Origin: Kiritimatiellia bacterium
GTDB taxonomy: Bacteria; Verrucomicrobiota; Kiritimatiellia; RFP12; UBA1067
Assembly: GCA_017385345.1 (NCBI GenBank)
Contig: JAFNRY010000289.1
Span: forward strand, 1-5,757
DNA length: 5,757 bases
Reading direction: 5' to 3'
Shown here piece by piece: positions 1 to 4,979 of the stretch. The position numbers and the translations under genes were made by a program. Under the pieces are notes generated by a model. It saw only the letters and a program-made list of their open reading frames with translations, made no database searches and was not told the DNA's origin. Every line of letters begins with the position of its first letter. Position 1 is the first letter of the stretch.

Positions 1-417
1 GATTTCCTTGAGTTTCGTCGTGGAAATTCCTTCCGTGCGAGGCAAGGTCGCTACTTCCTTGCCATTTTCCGTGCACCACTTGAAAAGTCGCTGGAAGCGC
101 TCGTTCGTATGCTCTGGACCGACGACAAGAATGTCGAAATCGACATCTTTCACTGCATCTACGCCAACCACGTCATAGGGAATTGCTTTGTCAACCGTGC
201 GCAACGCCTCGATCATCTTCTGCCGGGTTGCAAAGTCGTAGATGTTCTTGCAGCCAGGCTTGTACTTCGCAATCATTTCGTCGATCTGAAGCATCACATA
301 AACCTTGCCGCTCTCGCCGACGAGTTCGCGGATTCTGCGAAACAATTCGAAATGCCCGAAGTGGAGCAAATCGAACACGCCAAACGTAATTGCCGTTTTT
401 CCGATGCGGTCGCTCAT
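1..417 (-). CDS. TagD-like cytidylyltransferase (glycerol-3-phosphate cytidylyltransferase family), 3' end cut by window
   Basis: This is a small nucleotidyltransferase of the HxGH superfamily, predicted to join CTP to a small phosphorylated alcohol and release pyrophosphate, in the cytoplasm. The 139 visible residues show the nucleotide-binding GVFDLLHFGH motif (residues 13-22, HxGH at 19-22) near the N-terminus and the C-terminal signature RTEGISTT (127-134), which is typical of TagD. TagD proteins are about 130 residues, so only a few C-terminal residues are probably missing beyond position 1. The ATG start overlaps the stop of the thrH-like gene by 4 bases (ATGA), and a GGAGG lies 10 bases upstream (428-432), so translational coupling is likely. 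The TagD motif GDDW is replaced here by GPEH (100-103), so the substrate may not be glycerol-3-phosphate. CDP-ethanolamine, CDP-choline or another CDP-alcohol is possible. The family call is firm; the substrate is inferred. Confidence 0.9.
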   Translation of the reverse strand, partial: MSDRIGKTAITFGVFDLLHFGHFELFRRIRELVGESGKVYVMLQIDEMIAKYKPGCKNIYDFATRQKMIEALRTVDKAIPYDVVGVDAVKDVDFDILVVGPEHTNERFQRLFKWCTENGKEVATLPRTEGISTTKLKEI

Positions 418-1022
418 TTCTCCATCGCCTCCACTATTGCGTCATAGAGTTCGTCATACTTTTCCAACGCCTGCACATCGGGGTTCTCCGCCTTGATTTT
501 CTCCGGCGCACGAAAGAGAAAACCCGCCTTTGACGCCCTGATCATTTCAAGGTCGTTGTAGCCATCTCCGGCGGCAATCGTTTCGACTCCCATGCACGAC
601 TGCAAGCCCCTGACCGTATCGCGTTTGGTATGCGGCGAACGAAGCTTGTATCCGGCCATATATCCGTCAGAATCAACGACCACATCGTTGTGGAACAATG
701 TGGGCCAGCCAAGCTTTCGCATCAGTGGACGGCCAAAAATATCAAAGGTGTCCGAGACAACCACCACTTGGCAAACCTCGCGAAGCCGGGCAATAAACTC
801 CTTTGCTCCGTCGAATGGCTCGATTGTGTTGATTACGTCAATGAGTTTATCAAGCGTGAATCCATGTTTCCTCATCAAGTCGATGCGGAAATGCATCAAC
901 TTGTCGAAATCGGGCTCGTCGCGCGTCGTGCGTTTGAAATCTGGAATCCCGACCTTGTCGGCAAATGCAATCCAATTCTCTGGCGTCAGCACTCCTTCCA
1001 TATCAAGACACACAATTGTCAT
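414..1022 (-). CDS. thrH: ThrH-like HAD phosphatase (phosphoserine phosphatase / homoserine phosphotransferase)
   Basis: This is a 202-residue HAD-superfamily enzyme that closely follows Pseudomonas ThrH along its whole length. ThrH hydrolyses phosphoserine and can pass the phosphate to homoserine. Visible motifs: DMEG with nucleophile Asp7 and the ThrH-type Glu9 in place of the usual second Asp; WIAFA and TTRDEPDFD near the N-terminus; motif II Ser90 in VVVSDTF; motif III Lys133 in HTKRDTV; motif IV GDGYND at 152-157. The length matches the roughly 205 residues usual for ThrH. The frame stays open 20 codons further upstream, but I chose the ATG at 1022: the family begins right at this hydrophobic strand, and an AAGGGGGA ribosome site sits 6 bases upstream. 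It is the first gene of a two-gene unit and overlaps the cytidylyltransferase by 4 bases. Cytoplasmic. Serine or threonine metabolism is the known family role; preparing a phosphate ester for the neighbouring cytidylyltransferase is an inference. Confidence 0.92.
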   Translation of the reverse strand: MTIVCLDMEGVLTPENWIAFADKVGIPDFKRTTRDEPDFDKLMHFRIDLMRKHGFTLDKLIDVINTIEPFDGAKEFIARLREVCQVVVVSDTFDIFGRPLMRKLGWPTLFHNDVVVDSDGYMAGYKLRSPHTKRDTVRGLQSCMGVETIAAGDGYNDLEMIRASKAGFLFRAPEKIKAENPDVQALEKYDELYDAIVEAMEK

Positions 1023-1028
1023 ATCAGG

Positions 1029-1036
1029 TCCCCCTT
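1029..1036 (-). promoter_or_regulatory. Strong Shine-Dalgarno site of the thrH-like gene
   Basis: The minus strand reads AAGGGGGA, six bases before the ATG at 1022. It decides the start, because the longer in-frame ATG at 1082 has no comparable site and would add residues absent from the ThrH family. Confidence 0.75.
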
Positions 1037-1135
1037 GAAGAAAACTCAATAATTTGCGTCGATTTATGCTCGACAGCAACAATAGGATTTTTTACCGCTG
1101 TCGTGGTTTTGCGCATCAATTTTACGACTCTTGCA

Positions 1136-1152
1136 TCCAAATCCCGTGCCAA
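1136..1152 (-). promoter_or_regulatory. Possible sigma-54-like (-24/-12) promoter upstream of thrH
   Basis: The minus strand reads TTGGCACG-GGAT-TTGGA. This matches the -24 element TTGGCACG exactly, with the correct 12-base distance to the -12 element, which reads TTGG instead of the consensus TTGC. The -12 cytosine is normally well conserved, so this is only a candidate. It would start transcription near 1125 and give a leader of about 100 bases before thrH. I saw no clear -35/-10 pair for a housekeeping sigma factor in the same stretch. Confidence 0.25.
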
Positions 1153-1338
1153 TCTCAAATTGCACTTTCAATCCATAAATATTTCCGGCACATTGTTGAT
1201 TGGGGGAACTCTCCGAAGCACAATGGGCGCGTTCCCGCGCAATTGCGCCACGAATCCACTTTTCCCCGTTCCCTCCAAACCGCATTCATGCCGACACAAT
1301 CCCGCCGGAAAACGTTTTTTCACATGCCGATAGCGTTT

Positions 1339-1494
1339 TCAAACAGGCACCTCTTTCCTGTCGCCAAGGCCGCGCGCCCATGCAGCGCGAACCGCCTCCA
1401 TGCTCGCCTTGGGGGCGAGCCGCGCGAGCATCCGCGCCTCATCGGAAAATCTATCGTCCAACTCATCCATGGAACCGATAGTGAAACCAGCCAT
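1339..1494 (-). CDS. Possible small protein of unknown function (51 residues)
   Basis: A short minus-strand frame starting MAGFTIGSMDELDDRFSDEA and ending DRKEVPV with a TGA stop. I do not recognise a family. The predicted product is rich in Ala, Glu, Asp, Arg and Met, looks helical, and has no membrane segment or signal peptide. Its composition is far more protein-like than the other open frames in this gap, and about two thirds of codons end in G or C. Weak points: the site before the ATG is only a poor GGTAAG, and no other in-frame start exists because a TGA lies 14 codons upstream. A different frame starting at ATG 1559 (MHPEIRPVDRILAEMQNGAV) has a GGAG three bases before it and runs into this one; a -1 shift near 1494-1500 would join them into a protein of about 73 residues. 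It could therefore be an intact small gene, a frameshifted remnant, or chance. Confidence 0.35.
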   Translation of the reverse strand: MAGFTIGSMDELDDRFSDEARMLARLAPKASMEAVRAAWARGLGDRKEVPV

Positions 1495-1566
1495 CTTCTT
1501 ACCGCACCATTCTGCATCTCCGCAAGGATCCGGTCAACCGGCCGGATTTCGGGATGCACTCCGTTT

Positions 1567-1593
1567 TTGCAAATTACCCACGGCGATTTGCAA
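1567..1593. repeat. 8-bp inverted repeat TTGCAAAT/ATTTGCAA
   Basis: TTGCAAAT (1567-1574) and its exact reverse complement ATTTGCAA (1586-1593) flank an 11-base spacer. It could be a transcription-factor operator or an RNA hairpin, and it lies immediately before a second small hairpin at 1595-1610. Distance to the symporter start is about 260 bases, so control of that gene from here is uncertain. Confidence 0.5.
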
Positions 1594-1594
1594 C

Positions 1595-1610
1595 CTGCCC
1601 TTGCGGGCGG
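1595..1610. repeat. Short GC hairpin (GCCC-TTGC-GGGC)
   Basis: The plus strand reads CTGCCC-TTGC-GGGCGG, which folds into six pairs (one G-U) with a 4-base loop. On the minus strand the loop becomes GCAA, a stable GNRA tetraloop closed by GCCC/GGGC. It sits two bases from the TTGCAAAT inverted repeat, so the pair may form one structured element. No T-run follows on either strand, so a classical terminator is not supported. Confidence 0.4.
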
Positions 1611-1714
1611 ACCAGAGTAAGGAAATTCCGCTTTCCATACGTAATGCGCCTATGTCGGCCATTACGTCGAATACTCTACCACAATCGACCTCCGACATAA
1701 AGAAAAATCGTAAG

Positions 1715-1765
1715 GCCCTGCCCGTCGGCGCGCGAAGAATATCCGCTCCTGCCGGGACGGGGCGG
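1715..1765. repeat. GC-rich imperfect inverted repeat
   Basis: CCCGTC (1721-1726) pairs with GACGGG (1756-1761). After a one-base bulge the stem can be extended by GC and GU pairs to 1718/1765. The enclosed 29 bases are themselves GC-rich. The right arm overlaps GGGCGGACC (1760-1768), which also occurs at 1605-1613 beside the other hairpin, so the two may be copies of a related intergenic element. It lies upstream of the predicted transcription start of the symporter and so is not part of its leader. Confidence 0.3.
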
Positions 1766-1796
1766 ACCGCGCGAAAACCGCCTCGAAAACCATCTT

Positions 1797-1805
1797 TGGT
1801 ATAAT
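1797..1805 (+). promoter_or_regulatory. Extended -10 promoter of the Na+/phosphate symporter gene
   Basis: The sequence TGGTATAAT combines a perfect TATAAT hexamer (1800-1805) with a correctly placed TGn extension. The region 17 bases upstream (ACCGCC) does not resemble a -35 box, which fits an extended -10 promoter of the housekeeping sigma factor. Transcription should begin near 1812 and give a leader of about 38 bases. I saw no clear PHO box. Confidence 0.6.
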
Positions 1806-1839
1806 ATCGGCAAGATGAAACGATTCGAAGACAAGGCAT

Positions 1840-1844
1840 GGGAG
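1840..1844 (+). promoter_or_regulatory. Shine-Dalgarno site selecting ATG 1850
   Basis: GGGAG lies five bases before the ATG at 1850. The earlier in-frame ATG at 1838 has only AAGG one base away, which is too close. This favours a protein starting MKDCLLILL over MGVQMKDC. Confidence 0.6.
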
Positions 1845-1849
1845 TTCAA

Positions 1850-2554
1850 ATGAAAGACTGCCTATTGATTTTGCTTACCGTTCTCGGCGGACTCGGAACA
1901 TTCCTTCTGGGAATGAAGCACCTTTCCGAAGGATTGCAGGCCGTTTCGGGACGCGGCCTCAGAAAATTCATATCGCTCGCCACCACCAACAGATTCGCGG
2001 GCATCGCCACCGGCATGATCTCCACGTTCGTGGTCCAGTCGTCGTCGATCATAACGGTGATGGTGGTCGGATTCGTCTCGTCCGGGATGCTGAACCTTGC
2101 GCAGGCGATAAACGTGATAATCGGATCCAACATAGGAACTACGGCGACGGCGTGGATAATCGCCTATGTGCCCGACGTGCGGCTGCTGGCGCTTGGCATC
2201 GTGGCGACCGGCGCGCTGTGCTACTTTTTCGTCCGCCGGGAGTTCTGGCACCACTTCGGCCTTACGCTACTGGGGCTCGGATTCGTCTTCATGGGGCTGT
2301 ACTGGATAAAAGAAGGCGTCGAACCGATAAAGAGCAACGCGGCGATACTCGACGTGTTCAAGTCTCTTGACGCCAAATCCTTCGCCGGCCTCCTCAAATG
2401 CACCGCCGTCTCGCTCGTGTTCACGGCCCTGGTGCAGTCCTCCGCCGCGACGACCGCGATAGCGATGACTCTCGCCGCGCAGGGCGTGATAACGTTCGAG
2501 GCCGCGGCCGCAACGGTCTTCGGCATGAACATCGGCACGACGATAACGGCGTAG
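1850..2554 (+). CDS. Na+/phosphate symporter (NptA/YjbB family), N-terminal part ending at an in-frame amber codon
   Basis: This is the first 234 residues of a Na+-coupled phosphate transporter of the inner membrane (Na_Pi_cotrans family, COG1283 type). An N-terminal hydrophobic helix (about 3-22, GLGTFLLGMKHLSEGLQ) leads into the first repeat, with the substrate-site QSSS motif (63-66) and GSNIGTT (92-98), then two helices around 110-155. The second repeat has QSS (196-198) and NIGTT (227-231). The spacing from Gln to Asn is 31 residues in both repeats. The frame then meets TAG (2552-2554), yet the family's sequence continues without a frame change from 2555. The complete 1850-3532 frame would be 560 residues counting the amber position, close to the 543 of E. 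coli YjbB. Ending here, the protein would lack the last helices and the PhoU-like domain and is probably inactive alone. The start at 1850 is preferred to 1838 because of the ribosome site. Confidence 0.85.
   Translation: MKDCLLILLTVLGGLGTFLLGMKHLSEGLQAVSGRGLRKFISLATTNRFAGIATGMISTFVVQSSSIITVMVVGFVSSGMLNLAQAINVIIGSNIGTTATAWIIAYVPDVRLLALGIVATGALCYFFVRREFWHHFGLTLLGLGFVFMGLYWIKEGVEPIKSNAAILDVFKSLDAKSFAGLLKCTAVSLVFTALVQSSAATTAIAMTLAAQGVITFEAAAATVFGMNIGTTITA
2552..2554 (+). other. In-frame TAG (amber) codon inside the symporter gene
   Basis: TAG occupies residue 235 of the 560-codon frame. In the aligned first repeat the same place, eight residues after the Asn of NIGTT, is Trp102 encoded by TGG. 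The surrounding bases are ACGGCGTGGAT (2147-2157) and ACGGCGTAGAT (2546-2556), which differ only by that G-to-A change. The ATG that follows immediately (2555) has no ribosome site of its own. Confidence 0.9.
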
Positions 2555-3532
2555 ATGGCGGCGTTCAACTCGACGGCCGAGGCCAAGCGCGCGGCGATGG
2601 CGCACACGCTGTTCAACGTAGTCGGCGCCGCAATCCTGATTCCCCTCTTCCTGCCGGTCGTCATCCCTTTGGCGAAAGCGGCGTTCCCCAGCTACGCGTC
2701 GAACATACCGGCTCCCATGGCCGCAGTCCACACTTTCTTCAATGTAGCGACCACGCTGGTATTCCTGCCGTTCGTAGGACGTTTCGCCAGACTCGTCGAA
2801 CGCATCGTACCCGCCAAATCGAAGGAAACGCCGAAACTGACGGTACTCGACCCCCGCATCAACCGGTCACCGGCCATCGCGCTCGACCAGGTATCCCGCG
2901 AAATCTCGTTCATGGCCTCGTCGGACGCCGACCTTCTGGACCGCATACGCAAGATTCTCGCCGGCGACGGCGACGACGCCGACGAAGCGCACATAGTGAA
3001 ACGCGAAGACATCCTCGACAAGGTGCAGCGCGAGATTTCGGCGTTCATCGGCACCGTCATGACGGGACGCCTTTCGTCGCTCGAATCCGAACGCGCCCGC
3101 TCGCTTCTGCGTTTGGCCGACGAATTCGAATCGATTTCCGATGTCGCGCCGGCCATACTGAAAACGGTCAGACGGATGCGCGACAACAACCTCGAGATGT
3201 CCGGGTACTCCAAATCGGCGATTCTCTCCGTTCACGACAGGGTGGCGGCGTTCGCCGGATCGGTATCGACGGCGCTCAAGGCGGAAGGCTCCTCCATACT
3301 GACGGCCGACTTCTCTCCGATAACGGCGGAATCGTCCGCGATCCGCCAGTTCATCCGCGAAACGCGCCAGAGACAGCTTTCTCGCCTCGGCGGCGGCGGC
3401 GACGGCGCGCCGATGCGCGTCCTTATCGAGCTGGACATATTGAGCGCGTACGAACACATTCGCGCCTGCTACGAGAACGTCGCAGAGACTCTCGCCGGCG
3501 GGAAAAAGCGCGAAACCGCAGCAGGAAGATAA
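2555..3532 (+). CDS. Na+/phosphate symporter, C-terminal part with PhoU-like domain (downstream of amber codon)
   Basis: This continues the same frame as the N-terminal part: 325 residues ending at TAA. It opens with the rest of the second transporter repeat (KRAAMAHTLFN, full-length residues about 246-256), then hydrophobic segments around 258-276 and 292-308, the latter with the family motif VHTFFN. From about residue 343 to 550 there is a soluble, charged, helical region that fits the PhoU-like cytoplasmic domain found at the C-terminus of NptA/YjbB proteins. If translated alone it would need re-initiation at the ATG touching the TAG; no Shine-Dalgarno precedes it. Codon use and GC level match the upstream half, and the coding frame shows no other damage, so any lesion is recent or not a real lesion. 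The next gene, citrate synthase, is convergent 33 bases downstream. Confidence 0.85.
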   Translation: MAAFNSTAEAKRAAMAHTLFNVVGAAILIPLFLPVVIPLAKAAFPSYASNIPAPMAAVHTFFNVATTLVFLPFVGRFARLVERIVPAKSKETPKLTVLDPRINRSPAIALDQVSREISFMASSDADLLDRIRKILAGDGDDADEAHIVKREDILDKVQREISAFIGTVMTGRLSSLESERARSLLRLADEFESISDVAPAILKTVRRMRDNNLEMSGYSKSAILSVHDRVAAFAGSVSTALKAEGSSILTADFSPITAESSAIRQFIRETRQRQLSRLGGGGDGAPMRVLIELDILSAYEHIRACYENVAETLAGGKKRETAAGR

Positions 3533-3548
3533 TCCGGCCAATCCGGCC
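3531..3548 (+). repeat. Perfect tandem repeat of AATCCGGCC
   Basis: The 9-base unit AATCCGGCC occurs twice in a row (3531-3539 and 3540-3548), starting inside the TAA stop of the symporter gene. Because the unit contains GGCC, the duplication also creates the adjacent hairpin. Confidence 0.6.
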
Positions 3549-3551
3549 GGA
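3533..3551. terminator. Possible bidirectional terminator hairpin between convergent genes
   Basis: TCCGGCC (3533-3539) and GGCCGGA (3545-3551) form a 7-bp stem with a 5-base loop, placed just after the symporter stop and 14 bases after the citrate synthase stop on the other strand. The location suits a shared terminator. No T-run follows on either strand, so intrinsic termination is not certain. Confidence 0.35.
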
Positions 3552-3565
3552 AGCCGTCCGCGGTC

Positions 3566-4948
3566 TCAACAGGCGCCGGCGCTGGATCCTCTTTCCGCCA
3601 TGGGAACGTACGGTACGCGCTGCATGCTGGAACGGTACGCGGGGCGTATAATGCGGCCGCCGCAGAGCAGTTCCTCGAGCCTGTGCGCGCACCATCCGGC
3701 GACGCGGGCGATGGCGAACAGCGGCGTGAAAAGGTCCGGCGGAATGCCGAGCGCCTTGTACACCAGCCCCGAATACAGATCGACGTTCGCGCACATGGGA
3801 AGCTCCCTCCCCTTCCGCTCCATTACGAGCGGAACGCCTATGCGCTCTATCGCTTCAAGGACGTCGAATTCGCGTTCGAACCCCTTTTCCGCAACGAGTT
3901 TGCGGGCGAAGCGCTTTATGGCGACGGCGCGCGGATCGCTCATCGTGTATATGGCGTGCCCTATGCCGTAGATTTTGCCGCTGCCGTCGCCGCCCTTCCC
4001 GTCCAGAATGTCCGTCAGCGCGGCGCGGATCTTCGCGTCCGCCGGGCGCGCCCCCGCGCGCCCCGACACATATTGCGCCATTTCGCACACCTTCGCGTTG
4101 GCGCCGCCGTGCAGCGGGCCCTTTAGCGAGCCTACCGCCGCCGCGATCGCGCTGTACGTATCGGTCCCCGACGAACTCAGCGTCCTGCACGAGAACGTGG
4201 AGTTGTTGCCGCCGCCGTGCTCCGCATGCAGCATAAGCATCATGTCGAGAACGTTCGCCTCTTCGTCGGTGAACTTCTTGTTCTTCCGGAGCATCCGCAG
4301 GAAGTCCTGCGCAACAGAAAGCCCTTTGCCGGGATTGTGGATGTAGAGCGAATCGCCGTCGAAGGCGTGGCGCTTGACGGCGTAGGCGTGCGCCACGATC
4401 GTCGGGAAGCAGCCGATCAGCTCCATCGACTGCCTCATTACGTTCGAGACGTCGGTGGAATCCGGATCGCGGTCGTAGGAATATAGCGCCAGAACGCTGC
4501 GCGCCAGCTTGTTCATGACGTTCCGCGACGGCGCCTTGAGTATCATATCGACGAAGAATCCCTGCGGCAGGCGCCGGGCCGCCGCCAGGACTTCGTTGAA
4601 CCTCTCGAAGTTGGCGGCCGTCGGCAGACGCCCGAAAAGCAGCAGGTAAGCCACCTCTTCGTATCCGAACACCCCCTTCTCGCCGTGGTTGGCCACTATC
4701 TCGTCGAGATTTATCCCGCGGTAGTAGAGTTCGCCCGGCATAGGCGTCTTCTCCGAATCGCGGATATAGTAGCCCTGGACGCTGCCGATGCGCGTGACGC
4801 CCGCCATGACGCCGCTACCGTCGGAGTTGCGCAGTCCGCGCTTTACGGCGTCCGACTTGTAGTAGCGTGGGTCTATGCTGTATATCTGGCGTATCTCGCC
4901 GCAAAGCGATTCTACGTAGCTTGCAAGTTCTTTTTTGTCTCTTCGCAT
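3566..4948 (-). CDS. gltA: Citrate synthase
   Basis: A complete 460-residue citrate synthase that condenses acetyl-CoA with oxaloacetate in the first TCA-cycle step, in the cytoplasm. Visible family motifs: LHAEHGGGNNSTFSCR (240-255); catalytic His280 in GPLHGGAN; catalytic His331 in GIGHAIYTMSDPRA; catalytic Asp390 in NVDLYSG; and Arg415 in FAIARVAGWCAHRLEE. The C-terminal IIRPAYRS (433-440) fits the last part of the oxaloacetate/CoA site. The N-terminal 50 or so residues are an extension before the core, giving a length somewhat above E. coli GltA. The GHAIY in place of GHRVY and the HGGGNN stretch recall the citrate/2-methylcitrate synthase subgroup annotated in some anaerobes, so propionyl-CoA use cannot be excluded. 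The ATG start has GGAG ten bases upstream. It follows isocitrate dehydrogenase by 31 bases on the same strand, so the two are probably co-transcribed. Confidence 0.95.
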   Translation of the reverse strand: MRRDKKELASYVESLCGEIRQIYSIDPRYYKSDAVKRGLRNSDGSGVMAGVTRIGSVQGYYIRDSEKTPMPGELYYRGINLDEIVANHGEKGVFGYEEVAYLLLFGRLPTAANFERFNEVLAAARRLPQGFFVDMILKAPSRNVMNKLARSVLALYSYDRDPDSTDVSNVMRQSMELIGCFPTIVAHAYAVKRHAFDGDSLYIHNPGKGLSVAQDFLRMLRKNKKFTDEEANVLDMMLMLHAEHGGGNNSTFSCRTLSSSGTDTYSAIAAAVGSLKGPLHGGANAKVCEMAQYVSGRAGARPADAKIRAALTDILDGKGGDGSGKIYGIGHAIYTMSDPRAVAIKRFARKLVAEKGFEREFDVLEAIERIGVPLVMERKGRELPMCANVDLYSGLVYKALGIPPDLFTPLFAIARVAGWCAHRLEELLCGGRIIRPAYRSSMQRVPYVPMAERGSSAGAC

Positions 4949-4979
4949 TGTTCGTTGGCTCCGTCGGCGGCGTTTTGTA

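Larger units (their letters stand above)
1023..1849. other. Long divergent intergenic region without a recognised gene
   Basis: About 830 bases separate the minus-strand thrH unit from the plus-strand symporter. Several frames are open in it on both strands, but their translations are low-complexity, rich in Arg/Pro/Ser/Cys, and resemble no family I know. What can be supported is listed separately: a candidate sigma-54-like site, one small minus-strand reading frame (1339-1494), inverted repeats around 1567-1610, a GC-rich hairpin around 1715-1765, and the symporter promoter at 1797-1805. No tRNA cloverleaf or T-loop signature was seen. Confidence 0.6.

Noticed and set aside
1023..1082. Twenty-codon N-terminal extension of the thrH-like protein starting at ATG 1082.
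   Set aside because: The ThrH family begins at the strand starting MTIVCLD, and the ATG at 1022 has a strong ribosome site, so the extension is probably untranslated leader.
1309..1330. AAAACGTTTT palindrome followed by a T-run, with the 8-base repeat CATGCCGA at 1287-1294 and 1323-1330.
   Set aside because: The palindrome has no loop and is too AT-rich for a terminator stem, and the 8-base direct repeat is within chance expectation.
1054..1620. A 188-codon plus-strand open frame across the intergenic gap.
   Set aside because: The translation is rich in His/Arg/Pro/Cys with no family resemblance or helical pattern, there is no ribosome site, and it runs antisense to the more plausible small frame.
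1534..1839. A 101-codon minus-strand open frame reading through the GC-rich hairpin.
   Set aside because: It covers the inverted repeats and the symporter promoter, has no recognisable motif, and looks like intergenic repeat sequence read as protein.
2398..3651. A 417-codon plus-strand open frame.
   Set aside because: It is extremely Arg-rich and lies in another frame over the symporter gene, a normal shadow in GC-rich coding sequence.
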